Under the pieces are notes generated by a model. The model did no database searches. It worked only from the letters and a program-made list of their open reading frames with translations, and had not been told where the DNA came from. The position numbers and the translations under genes are program-made. A stretch of 8,225 nucleotides of DNA from Candidatus Poribacteria bacterium (GTDB taxonomy: Bacteria > Poribacteria > WGA-4E > WGA-3G), in assembly GCA_009842375.1 (NCBI GenBank), contig VYFM01000304.1:1-8225 (forward strand), read 5' to 3'. The stretch's first letter is position 1; each line of letters starts with the position of its first letter. Positions 1-5,569 of this stretch are shown piece by piece.

Positions 1-37
1 CCGTAAATAACATCATGCAGGATGGATAATCATATCC

Positions 38-796
38 TCATTTCAACTCAGAAATCTTATCAAAATCTTCCATCGCAGCATCCATCTCATCTACTCTCAA
101 GTAAGCCATCGCACGTGCGAAGTAAGCATCTGTGAATTTAGGAGATAGTTTTATCGCTTCAGTAAAATCCGCAATTGCTTTCTCATACATCCCCTTTTTC
201 ACATAAATTTTTCCTCGTTCATAGTAAGTCTCAGCATCATGGGGGCGGAGTTCTATCTTCCTGCTAAATCCCTCAATTGCTTTGTCATACTCACCTTGTT
301 CACAGTGAAGCATAGCATGATAACCGGATGCATCTGCATGCTCAGGATCAAGTTTTATCGCCATGCTAAAGTCAGCGATTGCTTTCTCATACTCATTTCC
401 CTCTACATAGAGTTTGCCGCGAGTGTAATATGCGTCAACATCTTTCGGATTGAGTTCTATTATCTTAGTATAGTCTTCAATGGCTTTGTCAAAATTAACT
501 ATATTGACATAAGCTTTTGCGCGATTGCTGTAAGCTTCAACATAATCAGGTTTGAGTTTTATCGCTTCACTGAAATCCGTGATAGCTTTTTCATACTGAC
601 GTTTTTTATAGTAAACAACGCCACGTTCATAATACGATTTCGCATCATTAGGTATATCCATAAACGGTACAGATTCATCATTTAACCTTGTCTCATCTTC
701 GGCAACAGCCTCGTCTTCAGTCTGATTTTCATAATATTCAATGACTCGCTGCACGCGTTTTTCATCCCAACCAGGGGGAAATTTATTCTGTTTCAT
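38..796 (-). CDS. TPR-repeat protein with an antitoxin-like N-terminal segment
   Basis: A 252-residue soluble protein with no signal peptide or membrane segment. Residues 1-49 are charged and carry KFPPGWDEKRV, YYENQTEDEAVAEDE and FMDIP. I recall these as the hallmark of small proteins encoded just after BrnT/DUF4258-like toxins, and the gene upstream is such a toxin-like gene. Residues 50-252 form six 34-residue tetratricopeptide repeats (about 50-83, 84-117, 118-151, 152-185, 186-219 and 220-252), with the usual pattern of Y.RG..Y, Y.KAI.DF and AI.L.P. TPR arrays bind proteins or peptides. I chose the Met codon at 796 because GGAGAGG lies six bases upstream at 803-809. The in-frame ATG at 823 would overlap the previous gene and has no clear ribosome site. 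The TPR call is firm. The antitoxin relationship comes from memory of the family, and function is unknown. Confidence 0.88.
   Translation of the reverse strand: MKQNKFPPGWDEKRVQRVIEYYENQTEDEAVAEDETRLNDESVPFMDIPNDAKSYYERGVVYYKKRQYEKAITDFSEAIKLKPDYVEAYSNRAKAYVNIVNFDKAIEDYTKIIELNPKDVDAYYTRGKLYVEGNEYEKAIADFSMAIKLDPEHADASGYHAMLHCEQGEYDKAIEGFSRKIELRPHDAETYYERGKIYVKKGMYEKAIADFTEAIKLSPKFTDAYFARAMAYLRVDEMDAAMEDFDKISELK
41..649 (-). repeat. Six degenerate 102-bp tandem repeats encoding TPR units
   Basis: The TPR-coding part of the gene is a tandem array at DNA level. A recurring (C)AATTGCTTT-type segment on the plus strand falls at 172, 274 and 376, exactly 102 bases apart, with diverged copies further on. 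The period equals the 34-residue protein repeat. The units are too diverged to be a recent amplification throughout, although units 1, 3 and 5 are noticeably alike in protein sequence. Confidence 0.8.
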
Positions 797-802
797 CGTC
801 TG

Positions 803-809
803 CCTCTCC
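803..809 (-). promoter_or_regulatory. Ribosome binding site fixing the TPR gene start
   Basis: On the minus strand this reads GGAGAGG, six bases before the ATG at 796-794. It lies inside the 17-base gap after the stop codon of the upstream toxin-like gene. It favours the shorter start, which begins at MKQNKFPPGW. Confidence 0.7.
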
Positions 810-813
810 GTCG

Positions 814-1074
814 TTATCGGCATCGGTAAGACGTTAAGGGTTTCCCTTTTAAGTCGTAAGCAGTAATTACAAAAACACTATGGGGTTGGGGATCGCGAAG
901 ATAAATGACTCGTAAATAGCGTCCTGATCGTGTTTGACCAATTGCAACTCTGAAATTTTCACTTCCTGTCCTGTCTTCGTCAAGATTCAGTAAGATCTCT
1001 TCATCCTCATTAACACCATGCTTATAAATATGAGGAAAACCAGTTTCTTGATCGGTGTTAAAGCGAATATTCAT
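814..1074 (-). CDS. Small BrnT/DUF4258-like putative toxin
   Basis: An 86-residue protein containing GFPHIYKHGVNEDE at about residues 12-25, VAIGQTRSGRYLRVIY at about 43-58 and a C-terminal FVITAYDLKGKPL. The HGV motif followed by acidic residues, the GRYLRVIY strand and the ITAY strand match, from memory, a widespread small family related to the BrnT/DUF4258 RelE-like RNase fold. These are normally encoded next to a short acidic partner protein. Here the next gene, 17 bases downstream, starts with that partner's sequence but continues as TPR repeats. Family membership is fairly secure; toxicity and RNase activity are inference. The ribosome site before the ATG is weak (AAGAAA). A promoter lies at 1131-1159. 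Confidence 0.78.
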   Translation of the reverse strand: MNIRFNTDQETGFPHIYKHGVNEDEEILLNLDEDRTGSENFRVAIGQTRSGRYLRVIYLRDPQPHSVFVITAYDLKGKPLTSYRCR

Positions 1075-1130
1075 TTACTATTTCTTGAATTAGTGTCTGC
1101 ACCAAATTTCCTTGGTCAGAAGCATACAAA

Positions 1131-1159
1131 AGTATAGCACAGCACACCCCATATTTCAA
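1131..1159 (-). promoter_or_regulatory. Sigma-70-type promoter for the toxin-like/TPR operon
   Basis: Read on the minus strand, TTGAAA (1159-1154) is followed by a 17-base spacer and TATACT (1136-1131). TGC immediately precedes the -10, giving an extended -10 element. Transcription would start near 1124, leaving a leader of about 50 bases before the ATG at 1074. An imperfect inverted repeat (ATAC-AAAA-GTAT core, 1122-1138) overlaps the -10 and start point and could be an operator. Confidence 0.65.
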
Positions 1160-1179
1160 TTGGTTTCTAAAATGCAAAG

Positions 1180-1210
1180 TTGACACAAATTCATAAAATT
1201 ATGCTATACT
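1180..1210 (+). promoter_or_regulatory. Sigma-70-type promoter for the 630-residue protein gene
   Basis: A consensus TTGACA at 1180-1185 and TATACT at 1205-1210 are separated by 19 bases. That spacing is long, but TGC directly before the -10 supplies an extended -10 that can compensate. Transcription would start near 1217, about 47 bases before the ATG. Because of this promoter, the in-frame TTG at 1180 cannot be the translation start. Its -35 lies only 20 bases from the -35 of the divergent promoter. Confidence 0.62.
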
Positions 1211-1250
1211 GCAACAACTTCCAAAGTCCAAACATTCACCTTCTATATAA

Positions 1251-1255
1251 GGGAG
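1251..1255 (+). promoter_or_regulatory. Ribosome binding site fixing the start at 1264
   Basis: GGGAG lies eight bases before the ATG at 1264. Earlier in-frame starts at 1180 (TTG) and 1201 (ATG) fall inside the promoter and have no Shine-Dalgarno sequence. Confidence 0.7.
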
Positions 1256-1263
1256 ATTTAGTA

Positions 1264-3156
1264 ATGTTCCCAACAATTAAGGCACAAACACAAGTTGAAA
1301 CACCACCAGAATGGGCAGTCCTTGAACGTGAACTGATTGATAAAATCAACGACGCAGCACCGAAGGTCCTGAAGAAATATGCGCGTGAAGATGGAACGTT
1401 GTATTGGCCAAGTCATCCAGAATTTCAAAGCTTTGATGGCTTAGATGATGCTTATGAGAGTTTCCATAATTGGCCCCTCTTCTATATGCTTGGTGGGGAT
1501 GCACAGTTCTTGGTAGATTCGCATAACGAATTTGAGGCTATCACGAAAGACATGACGCGATTCGGCTCTGGACACGACTATCCGATGGTCTATAAAGAGT
1601 ATCAACCGGGTTACGACTGGTTTCACCAAAGCGAAGGCAACTATCTGTTTTATATGCTCTGTATGGCGGATCCGTCAAATGCAAAAAGCATTGATCGGGC
1701 ACTGCGGTTCGCGGGGTTCTTTATGAACGAGGATCCAGATGCACTGAATTACGACCCCGAACACAAAATTATCAAATGTGTGATGAACGGCAGTAAAGGA
1801 CCCGCATTTTGGATCCTTGAAAGGGAGTCCTTTTACCCCCCAAATGGTTATAATTTGCCGTTTATTGATGTTCCGGGATGTCCAGATCGTGAAATTATAC
1901 TGGAAAGTGATGACTTGAGAGATTTGATGGGACGTGTAATCTATGAACGTCAAGGAAAAGGAGACGCAGTCGGCAATCTGGCTGCCACAACTCTTGCTGC
2001 TAATGCCTATATGTTGAATGGTGATGAAAAATACAAGGCGTGGGTTCAAGAATATGTTGATGCGTGGATAGCACGCACAGAAGAAAATGATGGAATCGTT
2101 CCTGATAACGTTGGATTGTCGGGTATAATTGGAGAACACATGGAAGGCAAGTGGTATGGTTCACGTTATGGATGGAGTTGGCCCCACGGGTGGCATAGCG
2201 TTGGTCAAGCCGTTAGCGTTGCAGGACAAAATGCTGCACTTCTTCATAGAGATTTGACATACATGGACTTTCCGCGTTCACAGATTGATGTGCTAATTAA
2301 GCACGGTATAGAGCATAACGAACAACTTTATGTACCGCAAAAACATGGTGATCCTGGTATGGGTAATTATGTTCCTGGTCCATGGCTTCAGTATCCGATT
2401 AAGAACGACGATGGCACTGCCTTGCAAATTGATGGTTGGTTTGAATTTATGCCGATGCATCCATCTGATGTTGCACATCTGTGGGCAATGTCAATGGAGG
2501 ATGAAGACCAAGATCGTGCGGTCCAAATAGCAAGAAAAGTAGGGTCTAAATTTGACATCAACGCATGGCATCACACCAAAGACCAAGGTGGACGTGATGG
2601 TGGATGGCTTGCATATATGCGAGGTGATTTTCCTGAATATCCAGAATCAATCCTCAATCATAATTTATCGCAAGTTCAACAACGACTCAACTTCATGGAA
2701 AATGATGATGAAGATCCAGCAGGATATGGAGATGCTTATTTCCAAAGACGCAATCCTGTTACTTGTGAAGGATTGGTTGAGCTCACATGCGGTGGTCCCT
2801 TACCACATTACAATGGTGGATTGTTAGTAACACGAGTGAGGCACTATGATCCACAGAAAAAACGTCCGGGACTTCCTGCGGATGTCGCCGTGCTTGTTTC
2901 TAAACTGACAAACGACAGTACCGAATTAGAATTGGTCAATCTTAATGCTACTGAAGCACGTGATGTAGTTGTTCAAGCAGGATCATTGGGAGAACACAAT
3001 TTTACAACTGCACGGTCTAAAGACGGTAACGGTGAGAACGCAGTTGAGGTAAACGGGACATACCTTCAAGTCCATCTACCGCCTAACACACATATTACGT
3101 TAGAGGTGGGTATGGATCGTCTTGTAAATGCACCATCATACCAAGAGCCGTGGTAG
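1264..3156 (+). CDS. Uncharacterised 630-residue protein, possibly six-hairpin glycosidase-like
   Basis: I do not recognise a named family. The protein is soluble, with no signal peptide or membrane segment. Residues about 60-480 are rich in aromatic residues, His and Asp and contain helix pairs such as YLFYMLCMADPSNAKSIDRAL (128-148, shown in part) and NLAATTLAANAYML (238-251). Between them are conserved-looking loops: GSGHDYPM (101-108), RYGWSWPHGWHSVGQ (301-315), GWFEFMPMHPSDVAHLW (391-407) and WHHTKDQGGRDGGW (435-448). This resembles an (alpha/alpha)6 toroid as in six-hairpin glycosidases. Residues about 515-615 alternate like a C-terminal beta-sandwich, as in several glycoside hydrolases. 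The neighbouring esterase-like hydrolase, sugar-acid dehydratase and sulfatase support a carbohydrate role, but enzyme activity is inference. It has its own promoter and a terminator-like hairpin follows the stop codon. Confidence 0.9.
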   Translation: MFPTIKAQTQVETPPEWAVLERELIDKINDAAPKVLKKYAREDGTLYWPSHPEFQSFDGLDDAYESFHNWPLFYMLGGDAQFLVDSHNEFEAITKDMTRFGSGHDYPMVYKEYQPGYDWFHQSEGNYLFYMLCMADPSNAKSIDRALRFAGFFMNEDPDALNYDPEHKIIKCVMNGSKGPAFWILERESFYPPNGYNLPFIDVPGCPDREIILESDDLRDLMGRVIYERQGKGDAVGNLAATTLAANAYMLNGDEKYKAWVQEYVDAWIARTEENDGIVPDNVGLSGIIGEHMEGKWYGSRYGWSWPHGWHSVGQAVSVAGQNAALLHRDLTYMDFPRSQIDVLIKHGIEHNEQLYVPQKHGDPGMGNYVPGPWLQYPIKNDDGTALQIDGWFEFMPMHPSDVAHLWAMSMEDEDQDRAVQIARKVGSKFDINAWHHTKDQGGRDGGWLAYMRGDFPEYPESILNHNLSQVQQRLNFMENDDEDPAGYGDAYFQRRNPVTCEGLVELTCGGPLPHYNGGLLVTRVRHYDPQKKRPGLPADVAVLVSKLTNDSTELELVNLNATEARDVVVQAGSLGEHNFTTARSKDGNGENAVEVNGTYLQVHLPPNTHITLEVGMDRLVNAPSYQEPW

Positions 3157-3170
3157 AATATTTTGGTTAG

Positions 3171-3208
3171 ATGCAGGGAAATTCACCATGTTTCCCTGCG
3201 TTTCTTTT
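3171..3208 (+). terminator. Intrinsic terminator-like hairpin after the 630-residue gene
   Basis: GCAGGGAAA (3173-3181) pairs perfectly with TTTCCCTGC (3191-3199) across a 9-base loop. A T-G and an A-T pair at the base extend the stem. A T-rich run, GTTTCTTTT, follows to 3208. It starts 15 bases after the stop codon. Because a codirectional gene begins at 3240 with no obvious promoter between, it may attenuate rather than fully end transcription. Confidence 0.62.
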
Positions 3209-3224
3209 GCACAATGTGGTGCAA
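3207..3224 (+). other. Second hairpin abutting the hydrolase ribosome binding site
   Basis: TTGCAC (3207-3212) and GTGCAA (3219-3224) form a perfect 6-base-pair inverted repeat with a 6-base loop. It begins in the T-tract of the preceding hairpin and ends one base before AGGAGG. It could be an RNA stem affecting translation, an RNase stop protecting the downstream message, or a small DNA operator. Confidence 0.5.
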
Positions 3225-3225
3225 T

Positions 3226-3231
3226 AGGAGG
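3226..3231 (+). promoter_or_regulatory. Strong ribosome binding site of the hydrolase gene
   Basis: AGGAGG lies eight bases before the ATG at 3240, the strongest Shine-Dalgarno sequence in the window. It fixes the start and lies directly against the second hairpin. Confidence 0.75.
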
Positions 3232-3239
3232 CACAACTT

Positions 3240-4256
3240 ATGGCAGTAGAGAGGTATTTGACAGCAGAACAGAGTGTTCAACACCTTCTCAATACTTCAC
3301 CACCCTATCACTTCAACGGAACAACAAAACCGGAATACAGAGAGTGGAGAAGAAAATTCAGACGGAATCTCGTCCGCTATTTAGGACCAAAACCAGACCC
3401 TGCCCCGTTAGAAGTAGAAACCTTAGAACAGACAAATATGGATGGATATACAAGAGAGAAAATAATCTTTAATCCGGATGCATTCTCTTCAATTCCTGCG
3501 TATGTCCTAATTCCTGACAGTGCAAATGAAGACAACCCTGTACCAGCAGTGCTATGTGCACATGGACATGGTGTTGGGAAAGATGGGGCAGTTGGTATTG
3601 TTGATGACTACCAGAAACAGTACGCTGTGGAATTGGCAAAACGTGGGTTTGTTACAATGGCACCGGATTGGCGATGTTTTGGAGAACGCTTAGACAGAGA
3701 TGAGTGGGCACGACGTCCGGGAAGAGATGGATGTAACATTGCTTATTTTGCATTCGGATATTTCGGTTATCAACTGCTTCAACTAAACATTTCTGATGGG
3801 CAACGTTGCTTGGACTATCTTCAGTCTCGTCCTGAAGTGGATGGTAATCGTATGGGATGTATGGGATGTTCATTTGGTGGAACGATGACAACTTATATTT
3901 CTGCATTTGATAGACGAGTAAAGGCAGCTGTTATAGTCTGTTATCTAAGTACACTGACAGATGCGTTGGGTGATCGTGGGCGCGGGAATACGTGTGGGTC
4001 ACAGTTTATGTTTGGGTTACGTGCTGCGGGAGATATTTCAGACGTTGCCGGACTTATAGCACCGCGTGCATGTATGGTGCAAATCGGTTCAGATGACCGG
4101 TGTTTTATTGAGGAGGATGCTTTAGCGGCGTTTGAACACCTTGAAAAGATATACACTGCATGCGACAAACGCGATCGGTTGGTGTTAGATCACTTTGACG
4201 GTGAACATGAGATTGATTTAGAACCTGGAATTGCATTTTTGGAAGAACGTTTGTAG
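3240..4256 (+). CDS. Alpha/beta hydrolase, dienelactone hydrolase/acetyl-xylan-esterase-like
   Basis: A 338-residue serine hydrolase, probably an esterase. The N-terminal ~70 residues are family-specific. The core starts near residue 85 with AYVLIP, then PAVLCAHGHG (102-111), whose HGHG would shape the oxyanion hole. The nucleophile elbow is GCSFGG, with Ser211. Candidate acid residues are Asp285/Asp286 in GSDDRCF and the catalytic His is His323 in FDGEHEID. This order and spacing match prolyl-oligopeptidase/dienelactone-hydrolase-type folds, including acetyl xylan esterases. No signal peptide is visible, so it acts in the cytoplasm. It may remove ester groups from sugars handled by the neighbouring enzymes; the substrate is not shown by sequence. 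It carries 11 cysteines, many for its size. It lies 83 bases after the 630-residue gene, is probably cotranscribed by read-through, and converges on lysA. Confidence 0.88.
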   Translation: MAVERYLTAEQSVQHLLNTSPPYHFNGTTKPEYREWRRKFRRNLVRYLGPKPDPAPLEVETLEQTNMDGYTREKIIFNPDAFSSIPAYVLIPDSANEDNPVPAVLCAHGHGVGKDGAVGIVDDYQKQYAVELAKRGFVTMAPDWRCFGERLDRDEWARRPGRDGCNIAYFAFGYFGYQLLQLNISDGQRCLDYLQSRPEVDGNRMGCMGCSFGGTMTTYISAFDRRVKAAVIVCYLSTLTDALGDRGRGNTCGSQFMFGLRAAGDISDVAGLIAPRACMVQIGSDDRCFIEEDALAAFEHLEKIYTACDKRDRLVLDHFDGEHEIDLEPGIAFLEERL

Positions 4257-4260
4257 CAGT

Positions 4261-5502
4261 TTACACGTCAAACAACCGCAGATAATCACCCAAAGTCTCA
4301 ACCCTACGGATGCAGGTGAGTTTGTCACCATCAACAAGATACTCAGGTGGACGCATCTTAAGGTTATAGTTGGAACTCATTGCGTGGCAGTACGCACCAG
4401 CGTCACAAACCACAAGTCCTGTTCCCTCTGGTGGTGTCGGCAGGACGCGTTCCTTTCCGAGAAAGTCAGCAGATTCGCAAACAGGACCGACAACATCAAA
4501 GGTCTCAATCTTTCCATCAACTGGTTCGATAAACTCTATATGTTGATATGCATCATAAAGACTCGGTCGTATCAACTCAGCCATACTACCATCCGTCACG
4601 ATGAAATGCTTATTTCCATTTGTTTTGACACCAGTGACGCGGTTGACGAAGACCGCTGTATTGCCAATTATTGAACGTCCAGGCTCAATAATCAACGTTA
4701 TGTCCTCCGTGAGTAGTTCACGGATTGAGTTAATGAGATCAGTCGGAGTAGGGATTTCTTCACCATCACGCTCATAATCAATCCCCAATCCACCACCGAT
4801 ATTGAGGTAGTTTGCTGAAAAACCCTCTGCTTGAATAGAACGCATAAAATCAAGCATAATCTCTGTGGCATCTCTGAAAATACGAACTTTCTTTATAGTT
4901 GACCCAAGATGACAGTGAACACCGACTAAATTCAGTAAATCATCTTTTCGAATTTCATCTAAAAACCAGTTTAAGTGTTCATTCCGTATGCCAAACTTTG
5001 AGTTTTTCATGCCTGTGGATACATAGGGATGTACCTCTGGATCCACATCGGGATTGATTCGAATTAGGACATTTGCTGGTTGGTCAAGCTGCTTCGTTGT
5101 CTGCTGTATGTGCTGTAAATCAAATTCACTGTCAATGTTGATTAGCACACCGTGTTCAACAGCAAGACTGAGTTCTTCCAATGTTTTGCCGTTGCCATTC
5201 AGAATTGTCCGCTTGAGATCAAAGCCTGCTGCCAATGACAACTGCAATTCATTCCCACTAACAAGTACTGCCCCACTGTCAAGTGAGCTTAGACGTTTCA
5301 GTAATGAAAGGTTGTTGTTTGCTTTTACAGCATAACCTATGATTGCGTTGATTTCCGTAAGTGCTTTATGATAGGCATCATAGTTTTCCTCAAGTTGCGC
5401 AAGACTGTAAAGATAAAACGGACTGTAGGATACCTCCTCTTGAATGTCTTTGACTTTTAATTCTTCGCAGTAGAGATACCCATCTTTATAGTGAAAACCC
5501 AT
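4261..5502 (-). CDS. lysA: Diaminopimelate decarboxylase
   Basis: This is a fold-III PLP enzyme that decarboxylates meso-diaminopimelate to L-lysine, the last step of lysine synthesis. Counting from the Met at 5502 (413 residues, close to the 420 of E. coli LysA), Lys60 in YAVKANNN binds PLP. Other family motifs are SGNEL (83-87), HCHLGS (196-201), NIGGGLG (234-240), EPGR (273-276), LIRPSLYDAY (310-319), VGPVCES (338-344) and DAGAY...SSNYN (367-380). The substrate-binding Arg276, Arg312, Cys342 and Glu343 are present, favouring DAP over other amino acids. The start is uncertain. The Met at 5502 fits homologues but its AGGAAGAGGAG (5517-5527) is 14 bases away; an in-frame ATG at 5556 has AGGA five bases upstream and adds 18 residues. 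It is last in the sulfatase-dehydratase operon, 67 (or 13) bases after the dehydratase stop. Confidence 0.93.
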   Translation of the reverse strand: MGFHYKDGYLYCEELKVKDIQEEVSYSPFYLYSLAQLEENYDAYHKALTEINAIIGYAVKANNNLSLLKRLSSLDSGAVLVSGNELQLSLAAGFDLKRTILNGNGKTLEELSLAVEHGVLINIDSEFDLQHIQQTTKQLDQPANVLIRINPDVDPEVHPYVSTGMKNSKFGIRNEHLNWFLDEIRKDDLLNLVGVHCHLGSTIKKVRIFRDATEIMLDFMRSIQAEGFSANYLNIGGGLGIDYERDGEEIPTPTDLINSIRELLTEDITLIIEPGRSIIGNTAVFVNRVTGVKTNGNKHFIVTDGSMAELIRPSLYDAYQHIEFIEPVDGKIETFDVVGPVCESADFLGKERVLPTPPEGTGLVVCDAGAYCHAMSSNYNLKMRPPEYLVDGDKLTCIRRVETLGDYLRLFDV

Positions 5503-5569
5503 CTGTAATAAATATACTCCTCTTCCTAAAGATCCACTTCTTAAAAATAAAACCATTCATGTCCTGAAC

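Noticed and set aside
24..37. Small hairpin GGATA-ATCA-TATCC just after the TPR gene stop
   Set aside because: The stem is only five pairs and AT-rich, and no T-tract follows on the minus strand, so a terminator call is not supported.
239..685. Plus-strand 148-residue open frame opposite the TPR gene
   Set aside because: It mirrors the TPR repeats on the other strand, is full of Phe/Ile/Ser runs typical of antisense frames, and has no ribosome site.
1180..1263. Upstream extension of the 630-residue protein from TTG at 1180
   Set aside because: The TTG is the -35 box of a promoter and the next ATG (1201) overlaps the -10. The ATG at 1264 has GGGAG at proper spacing.
1675..2139. Minus-strand 154-residue open frame inside the 630-residue gene
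   Set aside because: It is antisense to a convincing coding frame, with no ribosome site or recognisable motif.
3128..3472. Plus-strand 114-residue open frame spanning the 3157-3239 gap
   Set aside because: It runs through the terminator hairpin and overlaps the hydrolase in another frame; no ribosome site or motif.
4249..4273. GTTTG/CAAAC inverted repeat across the convergent stop codons
   Set aside because: It is a five-pair stem with a 15-base loop and no T-tract; probably chance.
4231..4674. Plus-strand 147-residue open frame over the end of lysA
   Set aside because: It is opposite highly conserved LysA C-terminal motifs and is a shadow frame.
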